Shown here: positions 1-5,725 of the stretch, one piece after another
Numbering within the stretch: position 1 is the first letter of the stretch
How the letters are laid out: the number at the start of each line of letters is the position of its first letter
Assembly (NCBI GenBank): GCA_031404155.1
Contig: JANNGZ010000448.1
Span: 1 to 6,223 of the forward strand
Reading direction: 5' to 3'
DNA from: JANNGZ01 sp031404155
Lineage (GTDB): Bacteria > Pseudomonadota > Gammaproteobacteria > Burkholderiales > Burkholderiaceae_C
DNA length: 6,223 nucleotides
The notes under the pieces: generated by a model
Database searches by the model: none
The model's input: the letters and a program-made list of their open reading frames with translations, nothing else
Told to the model about the DNA's origin: nothing
Made by a program: the position numbers and the translations under genes

Positions 1-519
1 TGTCGGTGCGGGTGCGGGCGCGGGGCGTGCCGGCGGCGGCACCGGCGCCGCGGCGATCACCGCCGGTGTTGCCGGCGTTGCGGCCTGCACCGGGGGCGCC
101 ACGCGCGGCGGATCGAACAGCAGCGTGTACTCGCGCACCAGGCGGCCGCTGGACCAGGACATCTCGAGAATCACGTCGACGAAGGGCTCCTGCACCGCGC
201 GGTCGCTGGTCACGCGCAGGTACGGCCGGCCGTCGGCGCGGCGCTGCAAGGAGGCCTGAGTGGCCTGCAACACGGCGCTGTAGTCGACACCGGCGGCGCG
301 GTACGACTCGGGCGGCGCCACGCGCACGCGCAAGGTCGAAGCCTCCTCCGGCGTCAGGCTGGTGATGTCGATCTCCGCCCGCAGCGCTTCGCCAAGGGCG
401 GATTGCACCGACAGCCGGCCGAGCCCGAGGGCCCAGGTGCTGGACGTGGCGACCACAAAGGCCGCCGCGGCCACCGAGGAAAGGGCAAATCGCCCTGCGT
501 TCACCGAGCTGATTTTCAA
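1..519 (-). CDS. fimV: FimV N-terminal region (partial, runs off the left edge)
   Basis: This is the first 173 codons of a FimV/HubP-family protein, a peptidoglycan-binding inner-membrane hub needed for type IV pilus function and polar organisation. Residues 1-30 look like a signal peptide: Lys2, a hydrophobic Ala/Val core at about 11-24, and a likely cut after Thr-Trp-Ala30. The family signature follows at once: LGLGRLSVQSALGEALRAEI (31-50). The conserved N-terminal domain continues to REYTLLFDPP at 129-138, then a Pro/Ala-rich linker begins (about 139-173). The LysM domain, membrane span and C-terminal region expected in the family would lie outside the window. The start is TTG at 519, because no ATG occurs near the signal peptide and GGGAG at 525-529 sits 5 nt upstream. 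fimV following asd is a common Burkholderiales arrangement. Identity is confident; the exact start is slightly less so. Confidence 0.93.
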   Translation of the reverse strand, partial: MKISSVNAGRFALSSVAAAAFVVATSSTWALGLGRLSVQSALGEALRAEIDITSLTPEEASTLRVRVAPPESYRAAGVDYSAVLQATQASLQRRADGRPYLRVTSDRAVQEPFVDVILEMSWSSGRLVREYTLLFDPPRVAPPVQAATPATPAVIAAAPVPPPARPAPAPAPT

Positions 520-524
520 GGCGT

Positions 525-529
525 CTCCC
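525..529 (-). promoter_or_regulatory. Ribosome binding site that supports the TTG start of fimV
   Basis: On the minus strand GGGAG lies 5 nt before the TTG at 519-517. It decides the start codon, because the other in-frame TTG (531-529) lies 9 nt further upstream and overlaps the GGGAG itself. The signal peptide also has its normal length when counted from 519. Confidence 0.6.
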
Positions 530-725
530 AATGCAGCCGGCGGGCCACTGCAAGTGCCCGCCCAAGCAACGTCGTGCAACGTGCTTCGAAACCCGATTCT
601 GGCACTGCTTTCAAACAGCTAGAACGGTCGAAATCACAACAGCGTCAAGCATATAGGCTGACAAGCTAATGCAAAACCTGACTTTTGAGCGAACGACCCG
701 ACGGTTTCGGGCGATCAGTGGAATT

Positions 726-741
726 GTTGTCACTCGACAAC
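726..741. repeat. Short perfect inverted repeat (6-bp arms, 4-nt loop)
   Basis: GTTGTC-ACTC-GACAAC is a perfect hairpin-forming palindrome in the asd-fimV gap. No T-run follows it on either strand, so it does not look like an intrinsic terminator. It could be a protein-binding site or chance. A 9-bp direct repeat, AACGACCCG, occurs at 692-700 and again at 739-747, overlapping its right arm. Confidence 0.3.
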
Positions 742-773
742 GACCCGTGATCGGCTCCAACCTGCCGGCCGCG

Positions 774-815
774 CGAGCCGGGCAGCGCCTGTTGGCGGGC
801 GGCGTTGGCGGCTCG
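774..815 (-). terminator. Possible stem-loop just downstream of asd
   Basis: CGAGCCG (774-780) and CGGCTCG (809-815) are perfect 7-bp inverted arms. Between them lies a small nested hairpin, CGCC-TGTT-GGCG (786-797). Read on the minus strand, the structure begins 15 nt after the asd stop codon, a normal position for a 3'-end structure. No U-tract follows, so it is not a classical intrinsic terminator. It might protect the asd mRNA end, help Rho-dependent termination or have no role. Confidence 0.25.
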
Positions 816-830
816 ACGCGGCACGACAAA

Positions 831-1970
831 TCAAGCCTCCAGCAGGATGCGCAACATGCGGCGCAGCGGCTCCGCCGCGCCCCAGAGCAACTGGTCGCCG
901 ATGGTGAATGCGCCGAGGTACTCCGGGCCCATCGCCATCTTGCGCAGCCGGCCCACCGGAATGCCGAGCGTGCCGGTCACCGCCACCGGCGTCAGGTCGC
1001 GCATCGTGGCTTCGCGATTGTTAGGCACCAGCTTCACCCATTCGTTGTCGGCCGCGATCAGCGCTTCGATGTCGGCCAGCGGCACATCACGCTTGAGCTT
1101 GAACATCAGGGCCTGGCTGTGGCAGCGCATCGCGCCGATGCGAACGCAGAAACCGTCCACCGGCACCGCCGCAGTGCCAAAACCTTCGCCCTGGCCAAGG
1201 ATCTTGTTGGTCTCGGCCATGCCCTTCCACTCTTCGCGGGACACGCCGTTGCCGAGGTCCTTGTCGATCCAGGGGATCAGCGAGCCACCCAGCGGCACGC
1301 CGAAGTTGGCCTTCTCGGCGTCGTCCAGCGTGCGCTGCTTTTCGATCACCAGGCGGTCGATTTCGAGGATCGCGCTCATCGGGTCGGCCAGCAGGTCGCG
1401 CACCTCGTGGTTGAGGGTGCCGAACTGGGCCAGTAACTCGCGCATGTGCTGGGCACCGCCGCCCGAAGCAGCCTGATAGGTCTGGGTGCTCATCCACTCC
1501 ACCAGACCGGCCTTGAATAAGGCGCCCACGCCCATCAGCATGCAGCTCACGGTGCAGTTGCCGCCGATCCAGTCGCGCCCGCCCTTGGCCAGAGCATTCT
1601 TGATGACCGGCAGGTTCACCGGGTCGAGCACGATGACCGCGTCGCTCTTCATGCGCAGCGCGGACGCGGCGTCGATCCAGTGGCCCTTCCAGCCCGCGGC
1701 GCGCAGCTTGGGGTAGACCTCCTGGGTGTAGTCGCCGCCCTGCGCGGAGACGATGATCTCGCAGCGCTTGAGCGCGTCGATGTCGAACGCGTCCTGCAGT
1801 ATGGTTTCGTTCTTCGCCAACCGGGAAAGCTCGGAGGGCACCTTGCCGCCCTTGTTCGAGGTGGAGAAGAACAGCGGCTCGATGAGTTCGAAATCGCGCT
1901 CCGCGCGCATGCGGTCCATGAGCACCGAGCCCACCATGCCGCGCCAGCCAACCAGTCCTGTGAGTGCCAT
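831..1970 (-). CDS. asd: Aspartate-semialdehyde dehydrogenase
   Basis: Asd makes L-aspartate 4-semialdehyde from L-4-aspartyl phosphate with NADPH in the cytoplasm. This is the branch point for lysine/diaminopimelate, threonine and methionine synthesis. The 379-residue protein has the usual length of the Gram-negative (E. coli-type) subfamily. It opens with the nucleotide-binding loop GLVGWRGMVGSVL (5-17). The active-site cysteine lies in GGNCTVS at Cys139, by analogy with Cys135 of E. coli. The catalytic histidine is His284 in RIGAMRCHSQA. QAASGGGAQHMREL (166-179) is another conserved block. The start is ATG at 1970, where the nucleotide-binding fold begins, with GGAAAGG (1981-1987) 10 nt upstream. 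The gene follows leuB after 95 bp on the same strand, so co-transcription with the leu genes is likely. No frameshift or missing catalytic residue is seen. Confidence 0.98.
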   Translation of the reverse strand: MALTGLVGWRGMVGSVLMDRMRAERDFELIEPLFFSTSNKGGKVPSELSRLAKNETILQDAFDIDALKRCEIIVSAQGGDYTQEVYPKLRAAGWKGHWIDAASALRMKSDAVIVLDPVNLPVIKNALAKGGRDWIGGNCTVSCMLMGVGALFKAGLVEWMSTQTYQAASGGGAQHMRELLAQFGTLNHEVRDLLADPMSAILEIDRLVIEKQRTLDDAEKANFGVPLGGSLIPWIDKDLGNGVSREEWKGMAETNKILGQGEGFGTAAVPVDGFCVRIGAMRCHSQALMFKLKRDVPLADIEALIAADNEWVKLVPNNREATMRDLTPVAVTGTLGIPVGRLRKMAMGPEYLGAFTIGDQLLWGAAEPLRRMLRILLEA

Positions 1971-1998
1971 TTTGTGTTCGCCTTTCCAGTCTTGTGCT

Positions 1999-2037
1999 GG
2001 ACCCCTTGCCGTCCTCCGGCTCGTGTCGCCGGGGTCC
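1999..2037 (-). repeat. Intercistronic stem-loop between leuB and asd
   Basis: GGACCCC (1999-2005) and GGGGTCC (2031-2037) are perfect 7-bp inverted arms separated by 25 nt. A shorter CCGG/CCGG pairing is possible inside. The structure fills the middle of the 95-bp gap, starting 28 nt after the leuB stop and ending 28 nt before the asd ATG. No U-tract follows it on the minus strand, so it is more likely an mRNA-stability or processing element than a full terminator. Function is inferred only from position. Confidence 0.4.
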
Positions 2038-2065
2038 GAAATGGGGCGAGACGATCCGGAGCCGA

Positions 2066-3181
2066 CTAGCTCTTCGTGGTAATCGTTTTGCCGGCGGGTT
2101 GGCCAACGACAGCCGCAACGACCGCATCGCCCATCTCGCGCGTGCCAACACGTTTGCTGCCTTCGCTCCAGATATCCGCAGTGCGCAGCCCTGCGGACAG
2201 CACCGCCTTCACCGCGGACTCGATACGGTCCGCCGCGGCAGGCTGGTTGAGGGTGAATCGAAGCATCATGGCAGCGGAGAGGATTGTAGCCAAGGGGTTG
2301 GCAATGCCTTTGCCCGCGATGTCCGGCGCGCTGCCGTGGCTCGGTTCGTAGAGGCCCTTGCTCGCCTTGTCCAGCGACGCCGAGGGCAACATGCCGATCG
2401 AGCCGGTGAGCATCGCGGCCTCGTCGGACAGGATGTCGCCAAACATGTTGCCGGTGACGATGACATCGAAATTTTTCGGCGCACGCACCAGCTGCATCGC
2501 CGCGTTGTCCACGTACATGTGGTCCAGCTCGATGTCGGGGTAGCCCTGGTGCACCTCGGTCACCACGTCCTTCCAGAACTGGAAGGTCTCCAGCACGTTG
2601 GCCTTGTCGACGCTGGTCACGCGCTTACTGCGTTTGCGCGCCGCCTGGAACGCCACATGCGCGATACGCTCGATCTCCGGGCGCGAATAGCGCATCGTGT
2701 CGAAGGCTTCCTCGGTGCCGGGGAAGTGGCCGTCCACGGCGGTGCGGCGCCCGCGCGGGGCGCCGAAGTAGATGTCGCCGGTGAGCTCGCGAATGATCAG
2801 GATGTCCAGCCCGGCGACGAGCTCGGGCTTCAGGCTCGAGGCGTGGGTGAGCTGCTCGTAGCAGATCGCGGGGCGGAAATTGGCGAACAGGCCGAGGTGC
2901 TTGCGCAAACCCAGGATCGCCTGCTCCGGGCGCAGCGAGCGCTCCAGGCTGTCGTACTTCCAGTCGCCGACCGCGCCGAACAGGATCGCGTCGGCGGCCT
3001 GGGCCAGCTTCAGCGTCGCCTCGGGCAGCGGGTGGCCGTGCGCCTCGTAGGCGGTGCCACCCACCGGCGCGCTTTGCATCTCGAAGGGCAGGTCGAGCAC
3101 CTTGAGCACCTTGACCGCTTCGTCAACGATCTCGTGGCCGATACCGTCGCCGGGCAGGATTGCAATCTTCATGGTCGTCAT
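2066..3181 (-). CDS. leuB: 3-isopropylmalate dehydrogenase
   Basis: LeuB oxidises (2R,3S)-3-isopropylmalate with NAD+ and, after decarboxylation, gives 4-methyl-2-oxopentanoate, the third step of leucine synthesis. The 371-residue protein carries the family blocks in order: KIAILPGDGIG (5-15), the substrate arginines in LRPEQAILGLRKHLGLFANF (Arg84, Arg93, Arg103), RELTGDIYFG (131-140; Arg131, Tyr138), Lys193 in VDKANVL, Asp225 in YVDNAAMQL and TGNMFGDILSDEA (243-255; metal ligands Asp249 and Asp253). The NAD loop is YEPSHGSAPDIAGKGIANP (278-296). The first block has His16 where Pro is common (GDGIGHEI); this is unlikely to matter. The start at 3181 is chosen because GAGGT lies 9 nt upstream. 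The ATG at 3172 (MKIAIL) is an alternative without a good ribosome site. The open frame continues upstream to 3271, but that stretch does not resemble LeuB. Confidence 0.98.
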   Translation of the reverse strand: MTTMKIAILPGDGIGHEIVDEAVKVLKVLDLPFEMQSAPVGGTAYEAHGHPLPEATLKLAQAADAILFGAVGDWKYDSLERSLRPEQAILGLRKHLGLFANFRPAICYEQLTHASSLKPELVAGLDILIIRELTGDIYFGAPRGRRTAVDGHFPGTEEAFDTMRYSRPEIERIAHVAFQAARKRSKRVTSVDKANVLETFQFWKDVVTEVHQGYPDIELDHMYVDNAAMQLVRAPKNFDVIVTGNMFGDILSDEAAMLTGSIGMLPSASLDKASKGLYEPSHGSAPDIAGKGIANPLATILSAAMMLRFTLNQPAAADRIESAVKAVLSAGLRTADIWSEGSKRVGTREMGDAVVAAVVGQPAGKTITTKS

Positions 3182-3190
3182 CACTCGTTT

Positions 3191-3195
3191 ACCTC
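3191..3195 (-). promoter_or_regulatory. Ribosome binding site that favours the 3181 start of leuB
   Basis: On the minus strand GAGGT ends 9 nt before the ATG at 3181 and 18 nt before the ATG at 3172. The spacing favours the first, adding Met-Thr-Thr to the usual MKIA... start. Confidence 0.55.
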
Positions 3196-3210
3196 GTGTC
3201 CAGCCACGCA

Positions 3211-3290
3211 CGAGCCGCTGCTCGCAGGTCTTGGAATCAGCGGCGCGGCCGTGCCGGTCGCGCCCATGCACGGTCGCAGGCCGCGGCTCG
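3211..3290 (-). repeat. Inverted repeat spanning the leuD-leuB gap
   Basis: CGAGCCGC (3211-3218) and GCGGCTCG (3283-3290) are perfect 8-bp inverted arms about 64 nt apart. They start just after the leuD stop and end about 30 nt before the leuB start. An inner CCGTGC/GCACGG pairing is also possible in this stretch. Together they could fold most of the 111-bp gap in the leuD-leuB transcript. There is no U-tract, so a role in termination is not supported; stability, processing or chance in GC-rich DNA are the alternatives. Confidence 0.35.
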
Positions 3291-3292
3291 CC

Positions 3293-3940
3293 TCACAACA
3301 TGCGGTGCACCAGCCACGGCTTGGCCGCCAGGCGCTCGGCCTCGAAGGCGCGGATCGCGTCGGCGTGGCGCAGCGTCAGGCCGATATCGTCCCAGCCGTT
3401 GAGCAGGCATTGTTTTCGGAAGGGCAGCACGTCAAACGGCAGTTCGCTGCCATCGGGCTTGAGCACCACCTGGCGCGGCAGGTCCACCGTGAGCCGGTAG
3501 CCGACAAACGCATTCACCTCGTCGAACAACTTCGCCACTTCGTGCTCGGGCAGCACGATCGGCAGCAGCCCGTTCTTGTAGCAGTTGTTGAAGAAGATGT
3601 CGGCGAAACTCGGCGCGATCACGCTGCGAAAGCCGAACTGGTCGAGCGCCCAGGGTGCATGTTCGCGGCTCGACCCACAGCCGAAGTTGCGCCGTGCGAC
3701 CAGCACCGACGCGCCCTTGTAGCGCGGCTGGTTGAGCACGAAGTCCGGGTTCGGTTTGCGTGTGGCCGGGTCCTGCCCCGGCTCACCGCGGTCGAGGTAG
3801 CGCCACTCGTCGAACAGGTTCGGGCCGAAGCCGGAACGGTGGATCGACTTCAGGAACTGCTTCGGGATGATCGCGTCGGTATCGACATTGGCGCGGTCGA
3901 TCGGCGCGACCAGGCCGGTGTGCACAGTGAAGGCTTGCAT
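3293..3940 (-). CDS. leuD: 3-isopropylmalate dehydratase, small subunit
   Basis: LeuD is the small (swivel-domain) subunit of isopropylmalate isomerase. With LeuC it converts 2-isopropylmalate to 3-isopropylmalate by way of isopropylmaleate. The 215-residue product has the normal length of the bacterial small subunit. It shows the expected blocks NVDTDAIIPKQFLK (18-31), the substrate-binding loop RRNFGCGSSREHAPWAL (83-99) and IAPSFADIFFNNCYKNGLLPI (108-128). The start is ATG at 3940 (MQAFTVHTGLVAPIDR), which matches the usual beginning of the protein. The frame is open to 3982, but those 14 codons would overlap the end of leuC and do not look like LeuD. It starts 16 bp after the leuC stop with only a weak ribosome site, so translation is probably coupled to leuC. 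Confidence 0.98.
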   Translation of the reverse strand: MQAFTVHTGLVAPIDRANVDTDAIIPKQFLKSIHRSGFGPNLFDEWRYLDRGEPGQDPATRKPNPDFVLNQPRYKGASVLVARRNFGCGSSREHAPWALDQFGFRSVIAPSFADIFFNNCYKNGLLPIVLPEHEVAKLFDEVNAFVGYRLTVDLPRQVVLKPDGSELPFDVLPFRKQCLLNGWDDIGLTLRHADAIRAFEAERLAAKPWLVHRML

Positions 3941-3956
3941 GATGTTTCGGGCTCGG

Positions 3957-5381
3957 TCAGGAAATTCGGCGCACGTCGACAAAATGCCCTTCGATCGCCG
4001 CGGCGGCGGCCATCGCCGGGCTCACCAGGTGGGTGCGGCCACCGGCGCCCTGGCGGCCTTCGAAGTTGCGGTTGCTGGTGCTGGCGCAGCGCTCGCCGGG
4101 CTCCAAGCGGTCAGCGTTCATCGCCAGGCACATCGAGCAGCCGGGCTCGCGCCATTCGAAGCCAGCGGCCTTGAAGATTTCGTGCAGCCCTTCGGCCTCG
4201 GCCTGGGCCTTCACCAGCCCCGAGCCCGGCACCACCATCGCGAGCCGGACGTTGGCGGCCACACGCCGGTTGAGCTTGCGCACCACCGCCGCCGCCTCGC
4301 GCAGATCCTCGATGCGCGAGTTGGTGCAGGAGCCGATGAACACCTTGTCGATCAGGATGTCATCGATGCGCTTGTTCGGCTCCAGGCCCATGTACTTGAG
4401 CGCATGTTCGATCGACTCGCGCTTGCCCGGGTCACGTTCGCGTTCCGGGTCCGGCACCCGCTCGTCCACCGCCACCACCATCTCGGGGCTGGTGCCCCAC
4501 GTGACCTGCGGGCGGATCTGCGCCGCGTCGAGTTCGACCACCGTGTCCCAATGAGCACCGGGGTCCGACTGCAGCGTGCGCCAGTACGCCGCGGCATGCT
4601 CGTAGGCCACGCCGCTCGGCGCAAAGGGCCGGCCTTTGACATAGGCGAGTGTCTTGTCGTCCACCGCGATCAGGCCGGCACGGGCGCCGGCCTCGATGGC
4701 CATGTTGCACACCGTCATGCGGCCTTCCATCGAGAGAGCCCGGATCGCCGCGCCGGCAAATTCGATCGTGTGCCCGGTGCCGCCGGCGGTGCCGATCTTG
4801 CCGATGATCGCGAGCACGATGTCCTTCGCGGTCAAGCCGCGGCCGACGCTGCCTTCCACCCGCACCAGCATGTTCTTCTGCTTGCGCGCCAGCAGCGTTT
4901 GCGTGGCCAGCACATGTTCGACTTCGCTGGTGCCGATGCCGTGCGCAAGCGCGCCGAAGGCACCGTGGGTCGAGGTATGCGAGTCGCCGCAGACCACGGT
5001 CATGCCGGGCAGCGTGGCGCCCTGCTCGGGGCCGATCACATGCACGATGCCCTGGCGCTTGTCGAGGAAGGGGAAGTACGCCGCCGCACCCACCGCCAGG
5101 ATGTTCGCGTCCAGCGTCATCACCTGCTGCTTGCTCACCAGGTCGGTGATGCCGTCGTAGCCACGCTCCCAGCCGTTGGTCGGCGTGTTGTGGTCTGCGG
5201 TGGCAACGATCGAGCTGGTGCGCCACACCTTGCGCCCGGCGATGCGCAGGCCTTCGAAGGCTTGCGGGCTCGTCACCTCGTGCACCAGGTGGCGGTCGAT
5301 GTAGAGCAGCGCGGTGCCGTCTTCTTCGGTGCGGACGACATGGTCGTCCCAGAGCTTGTCGTAGAGCGTGCGGGTGGTCAT
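3957..5381 (-). CDS. leuC: 3-isopropylmalate dehydratase, large subunit
   Basis: LeuC is the large, iron-sulfur subunit of isopropylmalate isomerase, an aconitase-superfamily enzyme of leucine synthesis. The 474-residue length is typical. The three cysteines expected to hold the [4Fe-4S] cluster are present: Cys352 in IGSCTNSR, and Cys415 and Cys418 in EPGCSMCLAMN. Other conserved blocks are TADHNTPT (61-68), CGDSHTSTHGAFGALAHGIG (131-150) and ERCASTSNRNFEGRQG (430-445). The start is ATG at 5381, giving the usual MTTRTLYDKLWDDHVV beginning. No Shine-Dalgarno-like sequence is visible in the 20 nt upstream. Instead the start overlaps the stop of an upstream open frame as ATGA, which suggests the gene was, or is, translated by coupling. 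It forms a tight unit with leuD. Confidence 0.98.
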   Translation of the reverse strand: MTTRTLYDKLWDDHVVRTEEDGTALLYIDRHLVHEVTSPQAFEGLRIAGRKVWRTSSIVATADHNTPTNGWERGYDGITDLVSKQQVMTLDANILAVGAAAYFPFLDKRQGIVHVIGPEQGATLPGMTVVCGDSHTSTHGAFGALAHGIGTSEVEHVLATQTLLARKQKNMLVRVEGSVGRGLTAKDIVLAIIGKIGTAGGTGHTIEFAGAAIRALSMEGRMTVCNMAIEAGARAGLIAVDDKTLAYVKGRPFAPSGVAYEHAAAYWRTLQSDPGAHWDTVVELDAAQIRPQVTWGTSPEMVVAVDERVPDPERERDPGKRESIEHALKYMGLEPNKRIDDILIDKVFIGSCTNSRIEDLREAAAVVRKLNRRVAANVRLAMVVPGSGLVKAQAEAEGLHEIFKAAGFEWREPGCSMCLAMNADRLEPGERCASTSNRNFEGRQGAGGRTHLVSPAMAAAAAIEGHFVDVRRIS

Positions 5382-5671
5382 GGTGATGTCGGTAAAGCCA
5401 GGGTGGGATTGTCGGCGAGATCGCCGTGGCGGCGCTTCAGCTCGTCGAAAGACCGCAGTTCGCCCGCGATCGCGCTGGCGCGCCGAACTGCAAATAGAGC
5501 TTGACGCTGTCGGCGACGCACAGTCCGCGCGCCGCGGCCCAGGCGAGCACCGCGTGGTACTGGTCGAGATCCAGCGCCGGGCTGGCGCTCAGGAAAAGAA
5601 ACCTCGACGCAATGCGCAAACCATTCATCGCCGCTCAACTCCGCGCCAGCCGCTTCAACGGCCGACGCCAT
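5378..5671 (-). pseudogene. Frame-disrupted coding-like remnant upstream of leuC, unrecognised
   Basis: This stretch has no intact recognisable gene but reads like a broken one. One frame (5589 to about 5480) gives ALDLDQYHAVLAWAAARGL and then CVADSVKLYLQFGAP, with strong G/C preference at third codon positions. From about 5480 that preference moves to another frame, giving AIAGELRSFDELKRRHGDLA and then DNPTLAL. The switch needs a one-base change (-1 type) near 5471-5485. The second frame ends in TGA at 5378-5380, overlapping the leuC ATG as ATGA. That frame is also open upstream to an ATG at 5671, but third-position bias there is weak; the alternative beginning is ATG at 5628 in the first frame. 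A repaired product would be about 84-97 residues. I do not recognise the family. A sequencing error in a real small gene would look the same, and chance is not excluded. Confidence 0.4.
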
Positions 5672-5725
5672 TCATTGCCCGCTCAGCGCATCCACATCCG
5701 GTGCGCAGCGGCGGTCGCATCCTGG

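Larger units (their letters stand above)
520..830 (-). other. asd-fimV intergenic region, probable location of the fimV promoter
   Basis: This 311-bp stretch between the asd stop and the fimV start shows no convincing gene. The part nearest fimV (about 590-690) is clearly richer in A and T than the genes around it, as expected of a promoter region. On the minus strand there are -35-like hexamers TTGACG (648-643) and TTGTCA (664-659), and a TATATG (655-650). None pairs with a good partner at 16-18 bp, so no promoter is assigned. The half nearest asd holds GC-rich inverted repeats, listed separately. The length of the gap suggests that fimV is transcribed at least partly from its own promoter. 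Confidence 0.4.

Noticed and set aside
6..365. Plus-strand open frame of 119 codons at the left edge
   Set aside because: It is the complement of the fimV N-terminal domain and Pro/Ala linker. The Arg/Ala/Pro richness is an artefact of that.
643..664. sigma70 promoter for fimV built on TTGACG or TTGTCA
   Set aside because: Both hexamers resemble -35 boxes, but no acceptable -10 box lies 16-18 bp downstream, so I kept it only as a comment on the region.
611..829. 72-codon minus-strand frame directly after asd
   Set aside because: It needs a TTG start with no ribosome site, covers the AT-richer region and hairpin repeats, and its codon use does not match the neighbouring genes.
669..1436. Plus-strand open frame of 255 codons opposite asd
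   Set aside because: It is antisense to the catalytic part of asd, low in complexity and without motifs or a convincing ribosome site.
1087..2151. Minus-strand open frame of 354 codons in another frame of asd
   Set aside because: It shares the strand with asd but is out of frame and Arg-rich. The asd frame carries all catalytic residues, so this is a shadow.
1964..4174. Long plus-strand open frame (736 codons) opposite leuB and leuD
   Set aside because: It lies antisense to confidently identified genes, is rich in Arg, His and Ala as expected of the complement of GC-biased codons, and shows no family motif.
3867..5504. Long plus-strand open frame (545 codons) opposite leuC
   Set aside because: It is an antisense shadow of leuC with the same Arg/His/Ala-rich composition and no recognisable domain. 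The length follows from high GC content making stop codons rare.
5382..5725. Leucine leader peptide or T-box-like attenuator upstream of leuC
   Set aside because: No short frame with a run of Leu codons followed by competing hairpins and a T-run is visible in this gap.
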